Assembly (NCBI RefSeq): GCF_008329985.2
Contig: NZ_CP038437.2
Coordinates: 4,650,001-4,714,000, forward strand
Length of the DNA stretch: 64,000 nt
Source: Halomonas binhaiensis
GTDB lineage: Bacteria > Pseudomonadota > Gammaproteobacteria > Pseudomonadales > Halomonadaceae
Direction: 5' to 3'
Part shown: piece by piece, positions 57,148-64,000 of the stretch
Layout of the letters: every line of letters begins with the position of its first letter
How positions within the stretch are numbered: position 1 is the first letter of the stretch
The notes under the pieces: model-generated
Told to the model about the DNA's origin: nothing
The model's input: only the letters and a program-made list of their open reading frames with translations
Database searches by the model: none
Position numbers and translations under genes: made by a program

Positions 57148-57960
57148 ATGAGCCATTCACTCAGCACTAGCGCAAGTACTAGCACAAGTACTAGCACAAC
57201 AGCTCACAAAGACGGTGAATCCATCGTCAGACTGCGCAAATTGAACAAGTACTATGGTGCGCATCATGTATTGAAGAATATCGATCTCGACGTCAGCCAC
57301 GGTGAAGTCGTCGTCATCATCGGCGCCAGTGGCTCCGGTAAGTCCACTCTGATCCGCTGCATCAATGGACTGGAAGAGTTCCAGCAGGGCCAGCTACGTG
57401 TCGATGGCCACGACCTGCGGCCCTATGGCAAGGCTACCCGTGCCCTGCAGACCATTCGCACGGAAGTCGGCATGGTGTTCCAGCAATTCAACCTCTTTCC
57501 TCACCTAAACGTGCGCGACAACATCACCCTGGCGCCGACCAAGGTGAAGGGCAAGAGCATGGCGCAGGCAATGGAAATTGCCGAACGTCTCCTGGATAGG
57601 GTTGGCATCCGCGATCAGGCGGACAAGTATCCTTCTCAGCTTTCAGGGGGCCAGCAACAGCGCGTCGCCCTGGCCCGGGCTCTGGCCATGGAGCCACGGC
57701 TGATGTTGTTTGATGAACCAACCTCGGCGCTGGACCCAGAGATGATAGGGGAAGTGCTCGATGCCATGCGCGAGCTGGCTCGGGACGGCATGACCATGAT
57801 GATCGTTACCCATGAGATGGGGTTTGCCCGGGAAGTCGCCGACAGAGTGATCTACATCCACCAGGGTGAAATTGTCGAGCAGGGGCGCCCTGATGAAGTC
57901 TTCGACAATCCCCAGAATGAAAGGACACGGTCCTTCCTTTCCCGGGTATTGAAACATTAG
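57148..57960 (+). CDS. polar amino-acid ABC transporter ATP-binding protein
   Basis: A 270-residue GlnQ/HisP-like ATPase. Walker A is [16 protein letters not shown], the signature is [15 protein letters not shown], Walker B is [15 protein letters not shown], and the switch His is in [14 protein letters not shown]. The N-terminus has a Ser/Thr repeat (residues about 3-18) before the ATPase core begins at [11 protein letters not shown], encoded by three 12-base repeats. ATGs at 57148 and 57121 both fit; the repeat lies downstream of each. It is followed by a strong terminator. Confidence 0.93.
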   Translation: MSHSLSTSASTSTSTSTTAHKDGESIVRLRKLNKYYGAHHVLKNIDLDVSHGEVVVIIGASGSGKSTLIRCINGLEEFQQGQLRVDGHDLRPYGKATRALQTIRTEVGMVFQQFNLFPHLNVRDNITLAPTKVKGKSMAQAMEIAERLLDRVGIRDQADKYPSQLSGGQQQRVALARALAMEPRLMLFDEPTSALDPEMIGEVLDAMRELARDGMTMMIVTHEMGFAREVADRVIYIHQGEIVEQGRPDEVFDNPQNERTRSFLSRVLKH

Positions 57961-58016
57961 ATGGAATGTCAGTCCCTTCTGGATTGAACGCGAAAAGCCA
58001 CCTCTGCAGGCCCTCG

Positions 58017-58050
58017 ATCCCCTGGCGAGCTTATCGACAGGGGATTTTTT
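58017..58050 (+). terminator. intrinsic terminator of the ABC transporter operon
   Basis: Arms ATCCCCTG (58017-58024) and CAGGGGAT (58038-58045) with a 13-base loop, then five T residues. It is 57 bases after the ATPase stop. Confidence 0.8.
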
Positions 58051-58530
58051 GCCTGTGGATAAAAAAACCAGGTTTATCCCTCTAGCCCAGATATCGTACG
58101 GGTTTCAGGCTAATCCGTCTCTTGTTCACCTCTACGGTGACAAGTCTCCTTCAGGTCGGTGGATAACTGGTGGACCCTGTCGGATGTGGGTAACCTAGGG
58201 TTTCATCCACAGCATCAAGACAGGGAGTCCGCAGCTCATTGGCCTCTTCTCCAGAACATTGTAAACAGTATATCTTGTTGTTTTTAAAACTAGGCTCAAT
58301 GTTTTCCACAGAAATTACCCACAACAGTAGTAACTATTACAACAGAACTTCTTTCTTTTTATATGTATTGTTTAATTAGAAATGAGAGGGTGGGGGAGCT
58401 GGCTAACCAGGGTGTGGAAAACCCTGACGTTTACCCACAAGGGGCGTATACTGGCGGGCTGATCTTCGACATATCCCTGATGTCCTATTAAATTTTTGCG
58501 CTGGCGCCTGAGCGCCAAACGAGGTGAACC
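58051..58530. other. second DnaA-box-rich, AT-rich region upstream of mnmG
   Basis: 480 bases. DnaA-type 9-mers are TGTGGATAA (58054-58062), TGTGGGTAA (58185-58193), TCATCCACA (58203-58211), TTTTCCACA (58302-58310), TTACCCACA (58315-58323 and 58431-58439) and TGTGGAAAA (58413-58421), with weaker GGTGGATAA at 58158-58166. An AT-rich block spans about 58240-58385. In E. coli oriC also lies next to mnmG (gidA). The boxes here are mostly non-consensus, so origin activity is uncertain. No gene is seen. Confidence 0.6.
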
Positions 58531-60444
58531 TTGGAGTATCCCGACCGCTTTGACGTCATCGTCATCGGCGGTGGCCATGCTGGAACGGAAGCTGCCCTGG
58601 CCTCTGCCCGCATGGGTTGCCAGACCCTGCTGCTGACACACAACATCGAAACCTTGGGCCAGATGTCCTGCAATCCCGCTATTGGCGGGATTGGCAAGAG
58701 CCACCTGGTCAAGGAGATTGATGCGCTTGGTGGTGCCATGGGTCTGGCAACGGACCTCGGGGGCATTCAGTTTCGCGTGCTCAATGCACGCAAAGGACCT
58801 GCTGTACGTGCTACCCGGGCCCAGGCCGATCGCATTCGCTACAAGGCAGCCATTCGCCACATTCTGGAAAACCAGCCCAATTTGACGCTGTTCCAGCAGG
58901 CGGCTGGGGACCTGGTCGTTGAAAATGACACTGTGAGGGGCGTAGTCACTGAAACCGGCATACGGTTCATGGGTGAAACTGTCGTGTTATGCACAGGGAC
59001 TTTTCTCGGCGGGGTTATCCACATTGGCCTGCAGCAGAGTCGAGGCGGCCGTGCCGGTGACCCGCCTTCCAACGCCTTGGCTGAGCGTCTGCGCGCACTG
59101 CCATTCCGGGTTGATCGCCTGAAGACCGGGACTCCTCCGCGTATCGATGCCAAGAGCGTGGATTTCTCCAGGCTCGAGGAGCAACCGGGGGATACTCCAA
59201 TTCCGGTAATGTCCTATCTCGGCTCCCGGGAGATGCATCCACGTCAGGTCAGTTGCCATATTGCTCACACCAATGAGCAGACTCACCAGATCATCTTCGA
59301 TAATCTCGACCGTTCACCGATGTTTTCCGGTGTCATCGAGGGTGTCGGTCCGCGCTATTGCCCATCCATCGAGGACAAGGTGCATCGCTTTGCCGACAAG
59401 GCTAGCCATCAGGTGTTCATCGAGCCCGAAGGCCTTGATACACATGAGCTATACCCAAATGGTATTTCTACGTCATTGCCATTTGATGTGCAGCTCAAGG
59501 TGGTGCGTTCCATGGTGGGGCTGGAAAATGCGCACATAACCCGGCCGGGTTATGCCATCGAGTATGACTTCTTCGATCCTCGCGATCTGAAGCATTCACT
59601 GGAAACCAGATTTATCCACAACCTGTTTTTCGCAGGGCAGATCAATGGCACTACGGGATACGAGGAAGCAGGGGCTCAAGGCCTGCTTGCTGGTCTCAAT
59701 GCCGCCTTGCGTGCCAAGGAGCAGGATGCCTGGTGTCCACGTCGTGACGAAGCCTATCTCGGCGTTCTGGTAGATGACCTGATCACTCTCGGCACCAAAG
59801 AGCCTTACCGCATGTTCACGTCACGTGCGGAATACCGCTTGTTGCTGCGTGAGGACAATGCCGACATGCGGCTGACGGAACAGGGCCGTAAACTGGGCCT
59901 GATCGATGATGAACGTTGGGCCAGTTTCTCTGCCAAGCGCGAAGCGGTTGAAAGCGAGAGCGCACGTCTCAAGGCCTCCTGGGTTCAACCGGGAACTGCA
60001 GCAGCAGCCAAGGTTGAAGCAAGTACAGGAAAGCCTTTGTCTCGGGAATACAACCTGATGGATCTGCTCAAGCGACCGGAGCTGGTCTACCACGATGTAG
60101 CTGGTCTGTTGGGAGAAGCTGTCGCCGACGAGCAAGTTGCCGAACAAGTGCAGATCCAGGCCAAGTACCAGGGTTACATCGATCGTCAGCAGGACGAAAT
60201 CGACAAGCTCAAGCGCCATGAATCGATGGCCCTGCCCGAAGATCTGGATTACAACGCGATCGAGGGGTTGTCACATGAAATTCGCCAGAAGCTCAACGAT
60301 GCCCGTCCTGCGACGCTGGCTCAGGCTGGGCGTATTTCAGGTGTGACACCTGCTGCTGTTTCCATTCTTTTGATTTATATGAAGAAACGTCATCTGATCA
60401 AAGAAGTGGCAACCACACCGAGCAATGAGCAGGTAGCCGGATGA
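58531..60444 (+). CDS. mnmG: tRNA uridine 5-carboxymethylaminomethyl modification enzyme MnmG
   Basis: A 637-residue FAD protein partnering MnmE for U34 modification. FAD binding is at [16 protein letters not shown] (residues 9-24), and other family blocks are [35 protein letters not shown] and [19 protein letters not shown]. Two catalytic Cys residues are typical of the family. The start is TTG at 58531 with GAGGTG a few bases before. Three DnaA-box-like 9-mers lie inside the gene (58987, 59015, 59612). It overlaps rsmG by four bases. Confidence 0.97.
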   Translation: MEYPDRFDVIVIGGGHAGTEAALASARMGCQTLLLTHNIETLGQMSCNPAIGGIGKSHLVKEIDALGGAMGLATDLGGIQFRVLNARKGPAVRATRAQADRIRYKAAIRHILENQPNLTLFQQAAGDLVVENDTVRGVVTETGIRFMGETVVLCTGTFLGGVIHIGLQQSRGGRAGDPPSNALAERLRALPFRVDRLKTGTPPRIDAKSVDFSRLEEQPGDTPIPVMSYLGSREMHPRQVSCHIAHTNEQTHQIIFDNLDRSPMFSGVIEGVGPRYCPSIEDKVHRFADKASHQVFIEPEGLDTHELYPNGISTSLPFDVQLKVVRSMVGLENAHITRPGYAIEYDFFDPRDLKHSLETRFIHNLFFAGQINGTTGYEEAGAQGLLAGLNAALRAKEQDAWCPRRDEAYLGVLVDDLITLGTKEPYRMFTSRAEYRLLLREDNADMRLTEQGRKLGLIDDERWASFSAKREAVESESARLKASWVQPGTAAAAKVEASTGKPLSREYNLMDLLKRPELVYHDVAGLLGEAVADEQVAEQVQIQAKYQGYIDRQQDEIDKLKRHESMALPEDLDYNAIEGLSHEIRQKLNDARPATLAQAGRISGVTPAAVSILLIYMKKRHLIKEVATTPSNEQVAG

Positions 60445-61100
60445 CGTCAGCTTTGACTTCTGCACTGGAACAACAGATCGCTGATCGCCTTGCACAGGGG
60501 CTCGCGGAACTAGGGGTTGCCTGTGATGCTGGCCAGCAGGACAAGTTGGTGGCGCTGGTGGGGTTGTTACACAAGTGGAATCGCGCTTATAACCTCACCG
60601 CTGTTCGAGACCCGCTGGACATGGTGTCGCGACATTTGCTCGACAGTGCTTCCATTCTGCCCTGGGTCAAGGGACCTAGGGTTCTGGATGTTGGTGCGGG
60701 GCCTGGCCTTCCGGGATTGGTATTGGCCATTCTGGAACCGTCTCTGGAGGTCACTCTGCTTGACAGCAATGGCAAGAAAGTACGCTTCCAGCGTCAGGCT
60801 GTCATGGAACTGAAGTTGACCAATGCCACTCCTGTTCAAGCTCGGGTCGAAGCCTTCGAGGCGCCACCTGGTGGTTTCGATCAGGTTGTTTCCCGTGCTT
60901 TTGCCAGCCTGGCGGACTTTGTTGAACTGACCCGGAATCTTGTGGCTGACGATGGTCAATGGCTAGCGATGAAAGGGCCTGCTGTGGATGATGAACTGGC
61001 TGGGCTAGTCACCAATGTTAGTCAGGCATCGCGTCATTCGCTGAAAGTCCCTTTCGAGCCCGGCAGTCGTGAACTGGTCATTTTGGAACCATCGGTTTAG
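60441..61100 (+). CDS. rsmG: 16S rRNA (guanine-527-N7)-methyltransferase
   Basis: A 219-residue SAM methyltransferase. It has [25 protein letters not shown] near residues 47-71, the SAM-binding [17 protein letters not shown] and [16 protein letters not shown]. The family motif [16 protein letters not shown] follows. It modifies G527 in the 530 loop. ATGA overlap with mnmG indicates coupled translation; parA starts 180 bases later. The standard mnmG-rsmG-parA-parB order is preserved. Confidence 0.97.
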   Translation: MTSALTSALEQQIADRLAQGLAELGVACDAGQQDKLVALVGLLHKWNRAYNLTAVRDPLDMVSRHLLDSASILPWVKGPRVLDVGAGPGLPGLVLAILEPSLEVTLLDSNGKKVRFQRQAVMELKLTNATPVQARVEAFEAPPGGFDQVVSRAFASLADFVELTRNLVADDGQWLAMKGPAVDDELAGLVTNVSQASRHSLKVPFEPGSRELVILEPSV

Positions 61101-61280
61101 AAACAGGGAAGAAACATCTAGCGCTGGAACCTGACGCCTCAGGCCGCTAGTCTCTATCCCCAAGTTCCAGGTTTGGCATGAAAGGTCTCAGCGAGAGCAG
61201 ACAACTTTCGTACAATGCCTGGCCAGAGGCCGAGCTGTTCGGCCATCTGTCGCCCGAGAACACCGAACAAGGATGACGAC

Positions 61281-62051
61281 GTGACCAAAATCATCGCCGT
61301 GACCAACCAGAAGGGCGGAGTCGGAAAGACCACTTCTGCCGTCAACTTGGCTGCGAGTCTCGCGGCATTGGATCGTCGAGTACTGATGGTCGATCTCGAC
61401 CCCCAAGGCCATGCCACCATGGGAAGTGGGGTCGACAAGCATAACCTGGATGGCAGCGTGCTGGATGTGATCCTCGGCGAGAAACGTCCTGTCGAGGTAA
61501 TCCTCGACTGTCCTGAAGCCGGTTATGCCTTGATGCCTGGCAATGGTGACCTGACCGCAGCCGAAGTCGAACTGCTCGAGCGTGAAGATGGCCGAGAACG
61601 CAGTCTGGCTCAGGCGCTTGGCGAGGTCTCCAATGAGTATGACGTCGTATTGATCGACTGCCCGCCGTCACTCAACATGCTGACCGTCAATGCCCTGACC
61701 GCGTCCAATGGCGTACTGATTCCCCTGCAGTGTGAGTTCTATGCCCTCGAGGGCCTGTCGGCATTGCTTGATACCGTCGAGCAGATCAAGGATAGCGTGA
61801 ACCCTTCTCTGGAGATCTACGGTATCCTGCGTACCATGTTCGATTCTCGTAACAGCCTTACGCGCGATGTCAGTAAGCAGCTGCGAGATTATTTTGGTGA
61901 CGCATTGCTCAAGACCACGATTCCACGCAATGTGCGAGTTGCCGAAGCGCCCAGCCATGGGCTTCCAGTGACCAAGTACGCACGTTTCTCGCGGGGTAGC
62001 CAGGCTCATCGAGTGCTGGCCAAGGAACTGATTCGCCGGTTGTCTCTGTAG
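61281..62051 (+). CDS. parA: chromosome partitioning ATPase ParA (Soj)
   Basis: A 256-residue deviant-Walker ATPase. The Walker A' motif is NQKGGVGKTTSAVNLAASLA (residues 9-28), with the signature Lys and the second Lys. DLDPQGHATMGSG and LIDCPPSLNMLTVNAL follow. ParA positions ParB-parS complexes and so segregates the origin region. The GTG at 61281 with AAGGA is the likely start; an earlier ATG at 61215 gives 22 extra residues not seen in the family. Confidence 0.96.
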   Translation: MTKIIAVTNQKGGVGKTTSAVNLAASLAALDRRVLMVDLDPQGHATMGSGVDKHNLDGSVLDVILGEKRPVEVILDCPEAGYALMPGNGDLTAAEVELLEREDGRERSLAQALGEVSNEYDVVLIDCPPSLNMLTVNALTASNGVLIPLQCEFYALEGLSALLDTVEQIKDSVNPSLEIYGILRTMFDSRNSLTRDVSKQLRDYFGDALLKTTIPRNVRVAEAPSHGLPVTKYARFSRGSQAHRVLAKELIRRLSL

Positions 62052-62100
62052 TAAGCGTTTTTTTGATGCAGTGTCTGCTTTGTGAGATGAGGGGAAGTCG

Positions 62101-63012
62101 ATGACCCGTAAACGCGCCTTGGGACGTGGCCTGGATGCTCTGATCGGTGCTGGAGCTCGCCGTCGCGAAAGCCTGGACTTGCCCGAAAGCGGACTCGATG
62201 GCAACGAAGGCGCAGTCGATGCCGCACTTGGCGTTCAGGATCGCCTTGAACGCTTGCCACTTGGCCAGTTGAGTCGGGGAAAGTACCAGCCGCGTCGTGA
62301 CATCCGTCCTGAAGCTCTGGAAGAGCTTGCAGACTCCATTCGTGCTCAGGGGGTCATGCAGCCCATTGTGGTCCGACCCATCGGGCCCGATCGTTATGAA
62401 ATCATCGCAGGTGAGCGACGTTGGCGTGCATCCCAACTCGCCGAACTGGATGTTATTCCAGCAGTGGTGCGTGATGTTACCGATGAAGTTGCACTGGCCC
62501 TGGCCCTGATCGAAAACATTCAGCGTGAAAATCTCAATCCTGTTGAAGAGGCCCTGGCGCTCAAGCGTCTGATCGATGAGTTTGAGTTGACCCAGCAGCA
62601 GGTTGCCGATGCCGTGGGACGTTCCCGGGCACAGGTAGCCAACCTGTTACGTCTGTTATCTCTGGATCCTGAAGTTCAGACCTTGCTCGAGCGTGGTGAT
62701 CTGGATATGGGACATGCGCGTGCGCTGCTTACCTTGCCGCCACTCAAGCAGCGCAAGGCCGCCCATGAAGTGGTCAACAAGGATCTTACCGTGAGGGCCA
62801 CTGAAGCCTTGGTCAAGCAATTGACCAGCGATAAACCCAAGACCACCAAACCTTCTCCGCCAAGCCAGGATGTAGCGCGCCTGGAAACACGCCTGGCCGA
62901 AGTGTTGGGAGCACCGGTAAAAATTCAGCATGGAAAGGCTGGCAAGGGAAAAGTGATGATTCAGTACTCCAGCCTTGACGAACTTGATGGAATTCTCGCG
63001 CATATTCGCTGA
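62101..63012 (+). CDS. parB: chromosome partitioning protein ParB (Spo0J)
   Basis: A 303-residue CTPase clamp. The N-terminal RALGRGLDALIG is followed by QYQPRRDI-like KYQPRRDIRPEALEELADSIRAQGVMQPIVVRP and the CTP-binding GERRWRAS (about residues 103-110), then a helix-turn-helix TQQQVADAVGRSRAQVANLLRLLSL. The C-terminal dimerisation domain ends near residue 303. Its targets are the parS sites at 26-32 kb in this window. parA-parB are 49 bases apart. Confidence 0.96.
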   Translation: MTRKRALGRGLDALIGAGARRRESLDLPESGLDGNEGAVDAALGVQDRLERLPLGQLSRGKYQPRRDIRPEALEELADSIRAQGVMQPIVVRPIGPDRYEIIAGERRWRASQLAELDVIPAVVRDVTDEVALALALIENIQRENLNPVEEALALKRLIDEFELTQQQVADAVGRSRAQVANLLRLLSLDPEVQTLLERGDLDMGHARALLTLPPLKQRKAAHEVVNKDLTVRATEALVKQLTSDKPKTTKPSPPSQDVARLETRLAEVLGAPVKIQHGKAGKGKVMIQYSSLDELDGILAHIR

Positions 63013-63349
63013 AAAGAGCGGGAATGTGGAGTGTTCTACCGCTTTTATGATGAAAAGAGAATGTAGTAAATAGGCGTATTATTCTATTTGCTTGCTAATT
63101 AATATAGCGACAAGTTCTGCGCATTTAGTCGAAAACTTGCGACAAGTACGCGCAAATACATACTACTTCGGTTGAAGCAGTAAGTTCCCTTCCCTATAAT
63201 CGCGCCGAAGTCTGTCAGTGGTTTGGCATCCACTGACAGCAAGACGATGGAAAATACGCTTGCACGAAAAGGCATCACCGGTAGGTTGATCAGTGAGTTA
63301 CTGGTGATACGCAAGTTGCACAGACCACGCGGCGCAGCAGGAGAGACCC
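63013..63349 (+). promoter_or_regulatory. ATP synthase operon leader and promoter
   Basis: 337 bases. A strong sigma-70 promoter is TTGAAG (63172-63177), 17-base spacer, TATAAT (63195-63200). Upstream lie two near-identical elements, GCGACAAGTtctGCGCA (63107-63123) and GCGACAAGTacGCGCA (63139-63154), 32 bases apart. The transcript leader to atpI is about 140 bases. No credible gene is seen in it. Confidence 0.75.
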
Positions 63350-63736
63350 TTGGCGGCCAGTATTCAACGACCCCAGGTAAAACGACTGCTGCAGGTGCAA
63401 TTGGCCGTGGTGGCACTGCTGAGTGCGCTTGCAGGGATTGGTTTTGGCGTATCCGGTGCGGCTTCAGCTGCAACGGGAGGGCTGGTTGCCTTTTTGCCCA
63501 ATGCTTTCTTTGCCTGGCGCGTATTTCGCTATCAGGGAGCGCGATACTCCCGAGCCATCGTCAATAGTTTCTATCGTGCGGAAGCCGGCAAGTTCGGTTT
63601 GACGGCGGCGCTGTTCACTCTAGTGTTCATCGCAGTGCCTCCTTCAAACCCAACTTTTTTCTTTGGCGCTTACGTGGTGACGTTGTTCGTTCATTGGCTG
63701 GGTCCCTGGCTGGTGAAACGTCCGTCGCACACATAA
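63350..63736 (+). CDS. atpI: ATP synthase protein I
   Basis: A 128-residue membrane protein with four predicted helices (ALLSALAGIGFGVSG, GGLVAFLPNAFFAWRVF, LTAALFTLVFIAV, FFFGAYVVTLFVHWL). Position at the head of atpIBEFHAGDC identifies AtpI, which helps assemble the c-ring and may transport ions. The start is TTG at 63350 with AGGAGAG upstream. A competing frame at 63223 is unlikely. Confidence 0.9.
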   Translation: MAASIQRPQVKRLLQVQLAVVALLSALAGIGFGVSGAASAATGGLVAFLPNAFFAWRVFRYQGARYSRAIVNSFYRAEAGKFGLTAALFTLVFIAVPPSNPTFFFGAYVVTLFVHWLGPWLVKRPSHT

Positions 63737-63749
63737 ATAAGAGGCTCGC

Positions 63750-64000
63750 ATGGCAGGCACGAATCCGACTCCGACGGAATATATCCAGCACCACCTGCAG
63801 AACCTGACGTTTGGTCTGCATCCGGATCATGGCTGGAGCATCGCGCACTCCGCTCAGGAAGCTTCCGACATGGGCTTCTGGGCCATTCACCTGGATACCA
63901 TGGGATGGTCCATTGGTCTGGGCCTGATTTTCCTGTGGGTGTTCAAGAAAGCAGCCAATGCAGCGACAACAGGCGTTCCTGGTGCATTGCAGAACTTTGT
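63750..64000 (+). CDS. atpB: ATP synthase F0 subunit a (partial, 3' end outside window)
   Basis: The frame opens with ATG at 63750 (GAGG upstream) and runs off the right edge after 83 codons. It starts [22 protein letters not shown], has a hydrophobic segment ([15 protein letters not shown]) and then [19 protein letters not shown], matching the N-terminal part of subunit a. The proton-channel Arg lies beyond the window. It follows atpI by 13 bases. Confidence 0.93.
   Translation, partial: MAGTNPTPTEYIQHHLQNLTFGLHPDHGWSIAHSAQEASDMGFWAIHLDTMGWSIGLGLIFLWVFKKAANAATTGVPGALQNF

Noticed and set aside
63223..63567. A 114-codon frame overlapping the atp leader and atpI
   Set aside because: It covers the atp leader in a frame different from atpI and has no family resemblance.

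Overview
The window is about 64 kb of a gammaproteobacterial chromosome around the replication origin. Gene content and order (dnaA-dnaN-recF-gyrB facing rpmH-rnpA-yidC-mnmE; mnmG-rsmG-parA-parB-atpI-atpB; ubiI-ubiH-pepP-ygfB divergent from zapA-6S RNA-ygfA; a heptose/Kdo core-LPS block) point to the Oceanospirillales. Halomonadaceae (Halomonas and relatives) is my best guess. This is inferred from family knowledge, without any database search. Coding density is high, and no tRNA, rRNA, insertion sequence, prophage or CRISPR array was recognised.

Layout. 1-6.4 kb: ubiquinone hydroxylases, aminopeptidase P, YgfB, then ZapA, 6S RNA and 5-formyl-THF cyclo-ligase. 6.4-9.4 kb: a 31-residue membrane peptide, threonine deaminase (ilvA) and rpiA. 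9.5-22.9 kb: lipopolysaccharide inner-core block (waaA, hldE, heptosyltransferases, kdkA, GT4, GT9 and GT2 glycosyltransferases, an OpgB-like phosphoglycerol transferase, waaF, hldD), interrupted by a VOC protein, a glutathione transferase and a YafY-type regulator. gmhB, the matching heptose phosphatase, lies at 28.5 kb. 23-26 kb: glyQ-glyS. 26.1-32.5 kb: a parS-rich segment with six identical 16-bp ParB sites scattered through an oxidoreductase/LysR divergon, gmhB, gyrB and recF. 32.9-40.1 kb: dnaN, dnaA, the oriC region, rpmH, rnpA, yidC, mnmE. 40.2-57.9 kb: accessory and housekeeping genes (DMT transporter with a MarR divergon, small metal/thiol-type proteins, rlmJ, an OmpA-like lipoprotein, hemW, rdgB, a CsgD-like regulator, a kinase with a decayed N-terminal domain, hemL, thiD, hemJ, a ClC protein, argC, erpA, a polar amino-acid ABC transporter). 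58-64 kb: a second DnaA-box-rich AT-rich region upstream of mnmG, then rsmG, parA, parB and the start of the ATP synthase operon.

How it works together. The segment holds the replication and segregation machinery of the chromosome: DnaA with its boxes, the sliding clamp, RecF, gyrase, ParA, ParB and the parS centromere cluster. Translation and tRNA-modification genes (rpmH, rnpA, mnmE, mnmG, rsmG) and the membrane insertase YidC are interleaved. A second theme is the outer membrane: heptose activation (GmhB, HldE, HldD), Kdo transfer and phosphorylation (WaaA, KdkA) and core sugar transfer.

Points most worth a second look: two separate origin-like regions about 22 kb apart; parS sites written into recF as a repeated FHVKH peptide; three evenly spaced palindromes in the MarR/EamA intergenic region; a probable IscR site at the erpA promoter; a channel-like ClC protein with an acidic linker in its CBS region; and several short tandem-repeat arrays between genes.
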